Of a stretch of DNA of 60,000 nt, positions 12,271-24,566 are shown piece by piece. The notes below the pieces were generated by a model that saw only the letters and a program-made list of their open reading frames with translations, was not told the DNA's origin and ran no database searches. A program made the position numbers and the translations under genes. This DNA is from Symsagittifera roscoffensis (taxonomy: Eukaryota; Xenacoelomorpha; Acoela; Convolutidae), in contig NC_087067.1 in NCBI RefSeq assembly GCF_963678635.1, positions 2,420,001 through 2,480,000 of the forward strand, in the 5' to 3' direction. How positions within the stretch are numbered: the first letter of the stretch is position 1; every line of letters begins with the position of its first letter.

Positions 12271-13575
12271 TGTGAATATTCATATTTATCTTTAAGCAAA
12301 TGCATGTAAATATCTTTTATGTATGCATGTATGTAAGTAGGTTGATGTGTATGAATGTATGTGTAAGTTTTTTTCCTTATGTGATCGCGCAACCAAAATA
12401 ATTATAACTCGAAGAATAACTATAACTCAAGCTTTTTTTCTAATGTTTCAATTTTTTCTTGACAGTTTGACAAGATACTATATGCATAGTATAAATGTAC
12501 GCATATATGCTTTGCAAATGTGGGTATTAATGACGGTATGTATATATGTAAAAGTGTACAGCTTTTTGCGAGTATGTATGTGATAAAGCATGTACTTACT
12601 AAACGTGTTTTGAAACGAATGTATCATTGAAGTTGTATGAATGGTTAAAATGAAAGTGTGTAAACATGAGTACTTTTGTGCTTATAAAGTACAATCCATG
12701 TCTGTTTGTAGGCAAGTACTTATGCATATTCGTATATGAGTATGAAAAGCATGTTAATTTAATTGTATGTATATATGTATGAATGCCAGTCTCCAACGCT
12801 TGATTTTTTTTGTCTTAAAGTGTGTATATATTTGTCTTGAAATTGTGAATTTGTACTTATGTATGTATGTCTGTATGTATTTAAATATGTGTTTAGGTCT
12901 AAATTTTTTGTATTTCTGTTTGTATGAATGTCTTTAAGTAAGACTTTATTAATGTATGTTTGTATGTATGTATGTGTAAGCGTATGTTTTTAAGTAGGTT
13001 GTATGTATGTACTTTTTTGTGTATGTTAGTGTTAATGTCCTTGAGTAGGATTTTTTGTTTGAATGGATGTATGTTTGCGCTTATGTGTTTATGTGAATTT
13101 GTATGTAAGTGTTTTTGTAGGTTTAAATGTATTTTTGTATGTATGTTTGTAAGAATAACTATGGGTAACTATTTTTATTTGTATGTATATATGTAAGTAT
13201 GTATGTATTTATGTATGTATGTATGTATGTATGTATGTATGTATGTATGTATGTATGTATGTATGTATGTATGTATGTATGTATGTATGTATGTATGTAT
13301 GCATGTATGTAATTAGTATGCGTGTATGTATTTGTTTTTATATGTAAGTTTGTATGAATGTCCTTAGGTAAGTTTTTATATGTGTCTGTATGTATGTATT
13401 CATGTAAGAAAATATGTATGATTTATTTTTGGAAGTATACGTGTAAGTTTGCAGCTTATGCAGTTGTCTATATGTTTTTATTTGTTTTGTATACAAGTGT
13501 TCAATTTTATATAATTTGTGGGTGTTTGTATGTTTGAGTATATGTGTAATCGTATATTGTATTTTTTAATAAAGT
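12270..13575. repeat. Tetranucleotide satellite block, (TATG)n and variants
   Basis: About 1.3 kb is dominated by TATG/TGTA repeats with interruptions. The core at about 13,190-13,312 is almost pure GTAT units. Flanks contain the same tetramer mixed with TTTG, AAGT and AATG variants, indicating decay of a once larger array. ORFs on the + strand (12,347-12,583, 12,960-13,196), read as Met/Cys/Val-rich peptides, are repeat translations and not genes. Confidence 0.95.
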
Positions 13576-16500
13576 ATATATGTAACTCAATTCAAACCGT
13601 TTTCATCATTCTTCTTAAGTTTTTAGAATTTTCTAGAATTTTCAACCAGATACTATAACGAAAGTTTTTTCTTTTTCTTGATTTACAAGACAACTTGATA
13701 CATTTTTTGAAAAAATTTTCATCGAAAAGTTTGATCTTCCAGGTAGCCTAAGTAAAATCATTACAATTTGAAAAAGTGGCATATGCAGCATCAATTTTAT
13801 TTCCAATTTACTTGCAGTCATTGACCAGAAAAATTTAACTAAAATCGTAACAAGAAAGATCATTTTTCAATTTTTCACAAAACATTGTCGATGGAAGCAG
13901 CAAACAACAAGTCCAATTGGCAGCAGCATGGAGTTCAATGTTTCAGATGAAAATTATGGTTTTTTGAGGAGAATCATTGACCGTGCAGATGAACGCGATC
14001 AATAGAATTATGGTAGAAAATGACATGCTGCTGGTAGAGCTGAAGACGGTAAAAGAGCAAATTTTAAACGACAGGTATTATATATTAAAGATGATTGATC
14101 AATCTCTAAAAACTACAAATTTTCATTGGTTTTCAATGAAAAATCATATTATTGAATCAAACAGATAAACCGAGAGAAGTGAAGCAATTTTGTAATCAGA
14201 TAAACAGTCAGCAGACACTTTTTTTAAATTCAGGAATAATTTAATTGATAAAATTTTTTATGATGCTGGCTTTAAATGTTTACGCTTTTTGTCTTTGAAA
14301 AAAATAGAAGGGCTTTCTGCATCGAGGCTCAAAAATTTAATTCCTCAAAGTAAAGTTTCCAAACATAATTAGTACAAGAAATCATAATAAATTTTATATT
14401 AGTAACTTAAACATGTCTTTGTTAGTCGTTCGAGCATAAGATAACAAAAGGTAATTGACGTTTAACGAAATGCATTGAAACTACAAAATGGCACTTACAT
14501 CAATTCGGAAACTGTTGTAGCCAAATTGGTGTGAAAGTATTGTGTAGAGTGAAACAGCTGTCATTCTGATGGAATCCAAAAAGTCAGGTAGAATGTTGAT
14601 GATATGGCTTGATTTTTTATCTTACAATTTCAAACAACCAACAGTTTCTCGAAAACAAGTCTAACAAAACAATTATAGATACAAGAATAAGAGGACATAG
14701 CATGATGCTAACTTTTTTGATCCTACTAGTGACCAGAGCGTGAATACGAAAGCTTGGATCACCTCAATTATATTTTGAAAGAAAATTTGAACTCTTAAAA
14801 ACAGAATTAGTTGTATATGAAAAATCATATATTTAGACAAAAATGCCACCGTATATAGAGAGGCAATAATGTGATCAGGAAAAAAGTCAAAAGATCAGAT
14901 TTATATTTAAAAACTCAAAGTTTGAATTGTTGAGCAAAGGGTTAATCTATGATAACAACTGATAGCGATCCAAACTTTTGAATAGAAAGCTCTAGCTAAA
15001 ACCAATTTGACATTAACTACAAGATACTGAGAACAATTGACCAGATTGTGGTATCAAATTAAACAGTTATTGAATTGCATATTGTTCATATGGAGTAAAA
15101 AAAATAGTTTGGATGATCATAGTTTAACCCCTAATTCATATCCAATTTTGAGTTTGTATCCATAACTTGTCTTAGTTTGTGATCCAGCTTTCCCAATTGA
15201 GCTTGCTCTAATTTCCTTAAAAATTAAAACCAACTCTTCAACTGCTTCAATAGTCAATCTGTTTTGTAGTATTCATTCACACTTAAACAACAGATTTCCC
15301 CCTGTTTTTGTGTCCTCTTTAATGAATATTTTCACAAATTCCGTGTTTTCGCTTTTCAAAATCTTTAGCAACTTCAAAATTCTAAGCTCTTTCAAATTTT
15401 TCTATAATATCGAAGCTTTTATCATATAATTTCAACGTTTTTTCAGTCTCTTGTAGATACGGAAACTGGAAATGTCAAAATTTCTAAGCAAATTTCATTA
15501 TTTTAGAGTTTTCAGTGTTTCGTAATTTTTCTATGTCTTTTACCTTCATTTGGCTTAAAGAAGTTTTTCATTCTTATTTTATTCAAATTGATCATTAATT
15601 TTTGCCTAAATAGGGTTGGCGGTCGCCGCACTTGCCGATTTTTCCTTTCTTTGCGATTCCAGCAATAAAACATGCATTTTTGAAGGAAATCGGTAACCGC
15701 CGCCAACAGTTAAGCTATGCTGCCAAAATCTTGTGATTTCCTATATACCACTTAGTTTGATTGCATTAGGTTCAATTGGTTGCATATAATAGGTATATAA
15801 CGTCATTTTACTTGTAAACAAGCCAATACACCCAATTTTTAAAGGGAAAACATGCTCCAACCAAAATTTAGTTCCATTCCTTTTTCAATCGAGTGCCCGA
15901 AAAATGACCAAATTGTCAAAATGAGGGAGTTTACTAGGGCAGGGTATGGAAGTTTCATTCTATTTTCTTAGCTTTTTATTTGAGTTTTCTTAGATCTGTG
16001 GTGACTAAAAGAATATTTATTAAATTTCAATTTCTTATTAAAAAAACTGTGTTTTTTTGTCGGTGAGCAGAATGTGGATTTTCTGAAATAGGGAAGGAGG
16101 ACGATTTGAGCGACCAAGAGCCGAATCTTTGAGAAAATGGGGTCATTCACTCTGACTCTCTTCTTAAATTGGCTATTGTCACTGATATAACAACTGACGT
16201 CAGTTATTTCTAGCTAGCGATTTCAAAAATATCTGGAAAAAAACAGCTATTTTAAATTTTTCAAAACTTTAAAATTTGCTGAAAAATTACTTTGATATCA
16301 TAGCGTATATGTGATTTACGTAAGGTTCTTAGGATATATTGATAAATCTGTGCCAGATTTGATTGAAAGTTGATAAGAAATACCTTTAAAACTTCTTCTG
16401 AAACTGTCAAGATCCAAAGTGAAAAAGAGTTATTAAAATCTTAGAGAGTTTTTATACCTATATTCTGGCTGTTTTTTGATAATATTTTTTGAAGCTTGTT

Positions 16501-16599
16501 TCGATGCTCTAAAAAATCAGTTTAGTTTTTGGATTATTCAAAAACAGAAAAGATATCAAAGGCAGCTAGGCACGTCTAATGTTAGTCCTTGTTTAGTTA
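13576..16599. other. AT-rich intergenic sequence, nothing recognised
   Basis: Only short ORFs (under 75 codons) in AT-rich sequence. A small + strand ORF at 13,977-14,168 has a helical charged start but no homology that I recognise and no splice or promoter support. I found no internal repeats beyond simple A/T runs. Confidence 0.4.
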
Positions 16600-16925
16600 T
16601 ATTTTTGCACTTCCAGACTGAATTACACTTCATGGGAGCGGTGATGAAGTGGTTACGTCTCCGCTTCTCAATCGAAAGGTCGGATGTTTGAGGCCCAGCA
16701 TGATCCGTACTTGTTGCTTGAGGGTGAAGCAACATTATCCATCCCGGAAAAATACCCGGAAATGTGCATGTAGATCTTAAGGAACAACAGCGGCTCTCCG
16801 TGAAGAGTTGAACAGCTCGCATGTTGGTCCTTTCCCTTGTGGATAAACCGTCTTAACTTTGTGTGGACCTTGTATCTAGAACTTACACGTGTGCCACTCT
16901 TACGGTCACAATCGGCCAAACTTTG
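16600..16925 (+). repeat. tRNA-derived SINE-like element
   Basis: The segment is much less AT-rich than its flanks. It has a tRNA-like RNA polymerase III promoter: an A-box-like TGATGAAGTGG at 16,642-16,652 and a B-box-like TGTTTGAGGCC at 16,685-16,695. Their spacing of about 33 bases is normal for a tRNA. About 220 bases of unrelated body follow, ending near 16,925. The tRNA cannot fold as a canonical gene, because the anticodon arm is not clear and the 3' end continues into the body. A SINE head is therefore the better reading. No second copy was spotted in this window, so family status is inferred. Confidence 0.5.
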
Positions 16926-17916
16926 TTAAACCTAAAGCTATAGATCAAGTTAAAGCTCGTCATCACATACTATAATTGCCTAAACAGCTGAATGATTACA
17001 CAAATGACTATCTCAATTTAATAGGCTGAAAGTAAGTTTTTGTTAGTTTTGCAGAGGAAAATCAACAATGACTGTATGACTTTTTAAAAAAAAAATTCTT
17101 CAAAATACTATATTCTAAAAGAAATGCGTCTTGGATTGTTTAAAGAAAGCATAATTAGATATTTGTGCACGTTCAAAAAGAAAACCAACATAGACAGATT
17201 CGTTAAGCTAGGTCAGAATAGTTACAAATTTTGATCAATTTTCCTCAAAAAAAAACTTTTTTTTCGATTTATGTTGGAAACCCAAATCCTCGACAACAGA
17301 ACTTTGATATTATACTGCGCCGCTGACAATTTGATTAAAAAGGAGGTTAAAAAACACATTTATAGGCACTTTTTGTTAGATTTTGGCCAAAAAAAATTGC
17401 GTTATTGAAGTTTGTGTTAATTGAAAATGAAATCAAATTTTCTTCAAATATTTGGCCCTGTTGCAGTTTCCCACCTCTTCGTGAAAAGTCAAAATAAAGC
17501 TGTTCAAAAATTGTTCACACGACGTTTTGCATGTGAGAAAGGTTGTGAAAATTTGTTCACCTATTCACGCTTACACGTTTTATTGGATTTTTTAAAAAGA
17601 AAAGTCATTTTAAATAAGTTTTCATGCATTAAATTTCCGAAAAAATCAAAGGGGGGAACTGGAAAAGAGCCAAATATACTTTATTGTTTTTCATAGCAGG
17701 AAGAACATAGCTTTTTAGACAGATAACTTAGTATTAACTAGAAAAAAATTCCAACTATGCTGTTTGGAAATCCATTTTTATGAAATTTTAACTATAGTTG
17801 AAGACTCACTCATAGAATTTGAAAAGTATACTAAAATTGTATCAAACTTGAATAGTTTGGGTCTAAAAACGGTAGGTGTTTCAAAAATGCAAGGTGTTTT
17901 GATCAATATTAAGGAA
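16926..17916. other. AT-rich intergenic sequence with a short F-family fragment
   Basis: No gene is seen. About 17,300-17,410 resembles the interspersed family found at 54-58 kb: a CTGCGCCGC block followed by 'GGCACTTTTTG' and a 'GGCCAAAAAAAATTGCG' block. The + strand ORF at 17,421-17,696 has no recognisable motif. Confidence 0.4.
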
Positions 17917-20355
17917 AACAATTAATCGCCTATGTATTTTGATACGGTCCTATGTGTATGCTGACCGCCTGTCTGTTTACGAAATTGTCTGAACATAGCA
18001 GTTCGTCCTCAAGTTATGTGTAGAGGAGTGACCGAGCAAAATTTATATGACAACTGATGAGAGGTGATGACGCAGCATGTTTATAGGACTTCTGACAAAA
18101 CTACTGGTTTGTGGTCAATCAATTGAACAATTGGACCGAGTAAATTTTCTCTTTCCTAAATAGATTAGATGGGAATACTTCACTTGTGAGTTATCTACTA
18201 GTGACTGTACTCATAGAGTAATTTCAGATAAGGTACTCCGTCTGCTCGTCACGCTATCTTATTTTCGTCCGGATAGATTCGTGCAACTTCTTAGTCTAAT
18301 ACCAATCTTAATCTTACTCCTATATCTCTAAATCTCAATAGATCTAGTGTATACTGGTTTATGCGAGTTAGTTTCCAGAAGGAGTACAACTGTATTCTAA
18401 GTTTAATTCAAATTGCTCTGGTGCAGAAACTACAAGTAGTTTCAGCACTTACAAACAAGTGTAAATGTTAGTTATGGAATATGATTGTTTAGTTAAGAAT
18501 ATTTTATAGAATTAGAGAATTATATTTATAACCAATTATAAATTCTAGTTTAGAACTGGTTCCACTCATCGGGGGTTTAGAGAGTTTTTAGTTTTTATTG
18601 TGAAGGACGGGTGATGTAGGTTCTCTTGGAAGTTGCAAGCATTGGCTTCTTGGGGGAAGAAGAAGTGTGGCTGTTGATGGTTCATATTTGTAGATGGGTC
18701 TCGTTGATCGTGGTGTGTCAAGACTTCTGATCGATGCAATGATATTTCGATTTCGTTAAGTTTTTGAAGCGAGACTGCGTGCAGGGTGAGTCTGACTTTT
18801 CCGTGTGAGGTGCCAAGTGACTAGGATCTGTACGTGCAGTCAACATCGAGATGGCCATTGGTCTGGTTCAATGGTTTTCTTTTGCTGCGATGTTAGGTCT
18901 ATACTTTAAATCCTTTAAGGTAGTGACTTTAGGCAGCAAATCAAGTAGATTTGCCATTCCGAAGTTGGAACGTGATTGGGTTGCCGTCTCCTTTGCTACT
19001 CGTCTTTTGGGTTTTACAAAATTTATACAAACTGCATTTATCGTTTACATATATAATTTTCCTTGTTAATTTTAGTTTTAGTTATGATTTGTTATTAATA
19101 GTTATCGCAAAAGCGTTTTTATATTAGATTTGTTATTTTTAAAGAGTCACTCACACTAGAGCAACTCTTGGCAAAAATAGAGTGTGGGTCTTAAAGCATG
19201 ATGTAATGCTCAGGACTTCCCTCTGGTTGGTGAGGCCAGGAGTGGTGTATAATCTTGAGGTCTCTTTGTGCAGAGTCTCTTTTTGTGTTCAACCTTTTGT
19301 TTCGTTTTTATTACGTGTTTTTTTTTCTTTTTGTTTTGGTTGTGTCCTTTTCTCAAAAATTGAGTCTTTTGGTTTGTGTTTTATTCGATTGTGGTAAAAC
19401 TTGAAAGTGGAAAGTGGTCTTTAAAAGAATAATTTATCCAGTTTTGTGACGTTAGTAAGCTGCGTTGGTTATTGTAGTTTACTATACAATTCCTTCCAAT
19501 CGGATTAAAGGAAAGTTTGAAACGTGTGAAAATTGGTTGGAGTTTTTATCAGTGACTCTTAAAACTTAAAATTGATTATTTAAACAATTTGTCGTGGGCG
19601 AGCTGTGCGGTTGTGGAAAAAATTTACGAGCGAATGAATGATTCAATTTTTATAAAAGAAGCGTCTTGTAAAAAGGTATGAATTTATTTACGATTTTTTA
19701 TGCATTTACTGCGTTGAAATATAATTTTACTGCTTTTGGGGAAGTTTTTATTTTATTGATTTTACTGCTTGGTAAAAAAAAAATTATTGCATTGAGGATC
19801 ATTTAATAGTTTACTGCTATGTGTGAGAAACTTTACTGCTTTTTAATTTTTACTGCGATTTGTTAATACGAGTTTAGAAGTGTTAAGAAAGAAGTTTTTA
19901 ATTTTATTTTCGTTTTTGTCATTTTTAGATGATGGTGTGATGAGAACTAAAAAGAAAGTGAAACATTTATTAAGAATGGTTAGTTGTGTTTTGATTTTAT
20001 TGATGTAAAATACCTAAAATAAATATTCATCAGCAAAAAATACATTTGGAAAAAAATCGTGAATGATGTTTGATGTTGTTAGAAGTTTAGCAAGTAAGCG
20101 GGTGATATATTTAGTTTGCAGTAAGGGCCGAAGCAGTTCAAGTGCTCTGATGATCTTGTTTTTTTCACTACTTGGTGAGAATTCATGCGGTGTGTTTTGA
20201 ATTAGGTTCTAAAGCTTATGATGTATTTGATGTTATGAATGTATTCTAGGATTGGGATTTCAAGGGCTGTATATATTCATGAGGGACATTTAGTGGACGT
20301 TTTTTGATCAACATTAAAAGTTCGAGTTAGTGGGCAGAATATATACATTTGTCGG
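17917..20355. repeat. Copy A of a 2.4-kb dispersed/direct repeat
   Basis: This copy aligns almost end to end with 20,636-23,162. The shared sequence starts at AACAATTAATCGCC and ends at CAGAATATAT.CATTTGTCGG. Shared landmarks include ATTTTGATACGGTCCTATGT, CGTCTGCTCGTCACGCTATC, AACTGGTTCCACTCA, TGTAGGTTCTCTTGGAAGTT and ATCGAGATGGCCATTGGTCT. The copies differ by scattered substitutions and small indels. Copy A ends abruptly at a poly-G tract (20,354-20,367). ORFs inside it are not shared in frame with the other copies and I do not call them. Confidence 0.93.
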
Positions 20356-20635
20356 GGGGGGGGGGGGTGGTTGGGTGGGGTGGGTGGGTGGGGTTGTTGA
20401 CGTGAAGAGCTGGTCAAAAATGCTGTTTTTGGGCACTTTTTGGGAAATTACTACATATTGGTCGCCCCTGGATGAACGTGTTTGTTCGAGTTTTGCAGAG
20501 AAGAGAAACGTTGAGTCTGGGACCTCGACCCGGGAAGACCGCTCAAAAACCGCTCAAATCTTGCTTGAAAAACCGCTCAAACCGCTCAAATCTTGAGCGG
20601 TTTTTGAGCGGGATCTCGACCCGGGTATTAAGCAT
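20356..20635. repeat. Linker between repeat copies: poly-G tract, F-family fragment and inverted repeat
   Basis: A run of about 14 G is followed by GGGT-rich sequence. Next comes a stretch at about 20,415-20,470 (TGTTTTTGGGCACTTTTTGG) that matches the interspersed family near 55,610. At 20,523-20,625 an 11-bp direct repeat CTCGACCCGGG flanks several ACCGCTCAAA units. Those units pair with TTTGAGCGG units to make a perfect-looking stem (arms about 20,538-20,558 and 20,593-20,611). The linker is not present between copies B and C. Confidence 0.85.
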
Positions 20636-23162
20636 AACAATTAATCGCCTGTATTTTGATACGGTCCTATGTGTATGTTGACCGCCTGTAGCAGTTCGTC
20701 CTCAAGTTATGTTTACAGGAGTGACCGAGCAAAATTTATATGACAACTGATGAAAAGTGATGACGCAGCAGTTTTATAGGACTTCTGACAAAACTTCTGG
20801 TTTGTTGTCACTCAATTGAACAATTGGACCGAGTAAATTTTCTCTTTCCTAAATAGATTAGATGGTAATACTTCACTTGTGAGTTATGTACTGGTGACTG
20901 TACTCATAGAGTAATATCAGATAAGTTACACCGTCTGCTCGTCGCGCTATCTTATTTTCGGCCGGATAGATTCGTGCAACTTCTTAGTCTGATAGAAATC
21001 TTAATCTTACTCTTATATCTCCTAGTCTCAATTGATCTAGTGTATACTGGTTTATGCGAGTTAGTTACCAGAAGGAGAACAATTGTATTTAACTCAAATT
21101 GCTCTGGGGCTGAAACTACAAGTAATTTCAGCACTTACAAATAAGTGTAAATGTTAGTTATGAGATATGATTGGTTAGTTAAGAAAATTTTATAGAATTA
21201 GAGAATTAAATTTATAAGCAATTATAAATTCTAGTTTACAACTGGTTCCACTCACCCGGGGCTTAGAGAAATTTTAGTTTTTTTTGTAAAGAACGGGTGA
21301 TGTAGGTTCTCTTGGAAGTTGCAAGCATTGGCTTCTTGGGAAGAAGAAGTGTGGCTGTTGATGGTTCGTATTTGTAGATGGGTCTCGTTGATCGTGGTGT
21401 GTCAAAACTTCTGATCGATGCAATGATGTATCGATTTCGTTAATTTTTTGAAGCGAGACTTCGTGCAGGGTGAGCCTGACTTTTCCGTGTAAAGTGCCAA
21501 GTGACTAGGATCTGTACGTGTAATCAGCATCGAGATGGCCATTGGTCTGGTTCAATGGTTTTCCTTTGCTGCGATGTTGGGTTCATACTTTAAATCCTTT
21601 AAAGTAGTGACTTTAGGCAGCAAATCAAATAGATAGATTTGCCATTCCGAAGTTGGAATGTAATTGGGTTGTCGTCTCTTTTGCTACTCGTCTTTTGGGT
21701 CTGACAAAATCTATACACACTGTATTTATCGCTTACATATATAATTTTCCTTGTTAGTTTCAGTTTTAGTTATTATTGGTTATTAATAGTTATCGCAAAA
21801 GCGTTTTTATATTAGATTGGTTATTTTTCAAGAGTCACTCATACTAGAGCAATCCTTGGCAAAAATAGAGTGTGAGTCACAAAGCGTGATGTAAAGCGGT
21901 GGTTGAGGCCGGCTATAGAGCATGCTCAGGACTTCCCTCTGGTTGGTGAGGCCAGGAGTGGTGTATAATCTTGAGGTATCTTTGTGCACAGTCTCTTTTT
22001 GTGTCCAAGCTTTTGTTTCGTTGTTATTACTTGTTTTTTCTCTTTTTGTTTTGGTTGTGTCCTTTTCTCAAAAATTGAATCTTTTGGTTTGATTTTGTCT
22101 TTGGATTTTTTGTGTTTTATTCGATTGTGGTAAGACTTGAAAGTGGCCTTCAAAAGAATAATTTGTCCAGTTCTAATCTGGTTGTAGTCTGGTTTGGGTA
22201 CCGCGGGCTTTTATTTCTTAGTCATGCTATTAGTTTGGTCTTTTGTGACGTTAGTAAGCTGCGCTGTTTATTGTAGTTTACTATACAATTCCTTGCAATC
22301 GCATTAAAGGAAAGTTTGAAACGTGTGAAAATTGGTTAGAGTTGTTATCAGTGACTGTGAAAACTTAAAATTGATTATTTAAACAATTTGTCGTTGGCGA
22401 GCTGTGCGGTTGTGGAAAAAATTTATGGGCGATGAATGATTCAAATTTTAAAAAAGAAGCGTCTTGTAAAAAGGTAGTACTTGTATGAATTTATCTACGA
22501 ATTTTTATGAATTTACTGCGTTGAAATATAATTTTACTGCTTTTGGGGAAGGTTTTAATTGATTATTTTACTGCTTGGTAAAAAAAAAGTTTATTGCATT
22601 GGGGATCATTTAATAATTTACTGCTATGTGTGAGTCCCTTTACTGCTTTTTAATTTTTACTGCGATTTGTTAATAAGAGTTAAGAAGTGTTACGAAAGAC
22701 GTTTTCAATTTTTTTTTGTTTTTGTCAATTTTAGATGATATTGTGATGAAAACTAAAAAGTAAGTGAAACATTGATAAAGAATGGTTAGTTGTGTTTTGA
22801 TTATATTGGCGTAAAATACATAATTATACTTACTTAATCATCAGCAAGAAATACATTTGAAAAATATTGTGAATGACGTTTGATGTTGATAGAAGTTGGG
22901 CGGATGATATATTTAGTTTACAGTAGTGGCCAAAGCAGTTCAAGTGCTCTGATGGTCTTGTGTTCTTCACTACTTGGTGAGAATTCATGCGGTGTGTTTT
23001 GAAAAAGGTAATAAAGCTTATGATATATTTGATGTTATGAATGTAATCTAGGATTGGGATTTCAACGAGCTGTATGTATATATTCATGAGGGACAATTAG
23101 TGGACGGGATTCATCAACATTAAAAGTTCGGGTTAGTGGGCAGAATATATAAATTTGTCGGA
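20636..23162. repeat. Copy B of the direct repeat, continuous with a coding body
   Basis: Copy B matches copy A over its whole length. Unlike A, it continues without a break into the 23.1-25.9 kb segment that carries minus-strand reading frames. If the family is a retroelement on the minus strand, this block would be its 3' region (untranslated region and possibly LTR). In that reading copy C (26.0-27.4 kb) would be the upstream LTR-like block. The common core of A, B and C is about 20,774-22,110 in B coordinates. Copies A and B share more on both sides of it, so a simple two-LTR model does not explain every boundary. Confidence 0.9.
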
Positions 23163-24488
23163 TGGGGTCGTAATTTCTAATGATTCCTTGTAAGTTACTG
23201 TCTTTCATACAATATGTAAAGTTTAAAAAGAATGGTGAAGTGTAATTGGAGTTAATAAAATGAAATCGATGGTGTGGTTGTCCTGGTGGTGTATTACTTG
23301 TGTAATAGTGTTTTATGAATTTGTAGTAAGTGTATGTGTGAGCTTGTTTTGTGCGGAACAAAACTTGTTGTGAGCAGTGTAAGTCACGTTCTTTGGGTGT
23401 TAGGAATTTAAAAGTTTATGAAAAATGGTTAATTTTTCTGAAATAAGAGTCGTAAATTTTTGTGTCGCGAAGTGCTGCGGATATAATGTGGTCATATTTT
23501 TTGTTCATGGAGTTGATGGAAATTACATGTGAGGAGTTGATGAAAAATTTCTCAGGTAGTTAGGGGTTAGCGTTACAATCGTCGTTTGAAAAAATATCTT
23601 CATTTGGTCGTGCAATGGCGTGATCATAATGGTTAATTGAAAATCTGTTAGTTTTTTGAGCGGTGAATCTATTAAGTATTTGGTTTAATCCGATAATTGT
23701 GAACTGTTTTTCGTGAAGTGCTGTAGTGAGATGATATAGCCTAGTTTAACATAGTTCATTATCGTCTGGATTATTATATAGTGGGAGTGATAATGGGTTA
23801 CTGAAGTGATAGTATGAGGTCCATGAAAGTGTGCGAAATAATGCATTTTTGTTAATGTAATTTGGTTGTTCGTTGATAGGATTTGAGTCATAGCAAGTGT
23901 ATTGCGGGAACAACGGTAAACATATTTGAAGAAATTCTTTTGTGTTAATATGAACTGGATTATCTATAAAGGTCTGAGCTGTTCGAGGATTAGAAGGGAA
24001 CGGAGTATTGGGGAGTTTTCGCTCAAATACTTGTTGGGCTCGGGTTTCTCCAGTAGTGGATGGGGAGTTGGAGGATTCTGAGGAAGTTATGGTCTGTGAG
24101 AGGTGATGAATGGTTAGTGTGTTAGGGTGTTGTTGTAGTTGTTGTTGAAGGGTTATGAAGTTATCTAATTCGTTTTCAAATTCGATGTCAACGGGGCTAG
24201 AGTGGTCAGGTGGGTCGCTGGTCATTGGGGAGTAGATTGGGGTTGCATCAGTATAGGAGGAAGGGGCTGAGGAAGTTTCATCGGTGATTTGAGTATAGAC
24301 GGGTCGAAAAGGGGGCTGGGAAAAAGTGGATGAGCTAGATTCGGCGTCTGCAATTCCACCGGGGGGTTCAATATCAGAGTTATCAAATTGTGAAATGGTG
24401 ACAAAAATTGTGTTCCCTCAAGTGTTGCCTGAGTCCATGCTTGGCGAAATGTTAATCTATGATGGTTCAGGGTGGGGAAGGAAATCAA
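23062..24488 (-). pseudogene. Proline/serine/asparagine-rich open reading fragments of the repeat body
   Basis: Three minus-strand open stretches follow the envelope-like frame: 24,488-24,222, 24,225-23,746 and 23,361-23,062. The first is proline-rich (PPVELQTPNLAHPLFPSPLF) and lies in the same frame as the envelope-like fragments. The other two share a different frame and are Gln/Ser/Pro/Asn-rich (ENELDNFITLQQQLQQHP). None shows a conserved domain that I recognise. They could be a cytoplasmic tail, a gag-like low-complexity region or an accessory frame of the element. Stops and the frame change indicate decay. Confidence 0.4.
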
Positions 24489-24566
24489 AAAGTGGAGAGA
24501 TCTAGGAGTGACGTTGGATGATGAATGGGTATAAAAAGGAAGGGTTGAGGGATCCGATCTGGCGGC

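Noticed and set aside
12347-13196. Small Met/Cys-rich ORFs in the TATG-rich block
   Set aside because: They are translations of a tetranucleotide repeat with no other coding evidence.
18053-18085. Possible hammerhead ribozyme core (CTGATGAG) in repeat copies A and B
   Set aside because: The downstream GAAA element of the hammerhead core is missing at the right place and the motif is mutated in copy B (CTGATGAA).
18540-18580. Primer-binding-site-like TGGTTCCACTCA in repeat copies A-C
   Set aside because: It starts with TGG as LTR primer sites do, but I could not match it to a known tRNA 3' end, and it lies on the strand opposite to the coding body.
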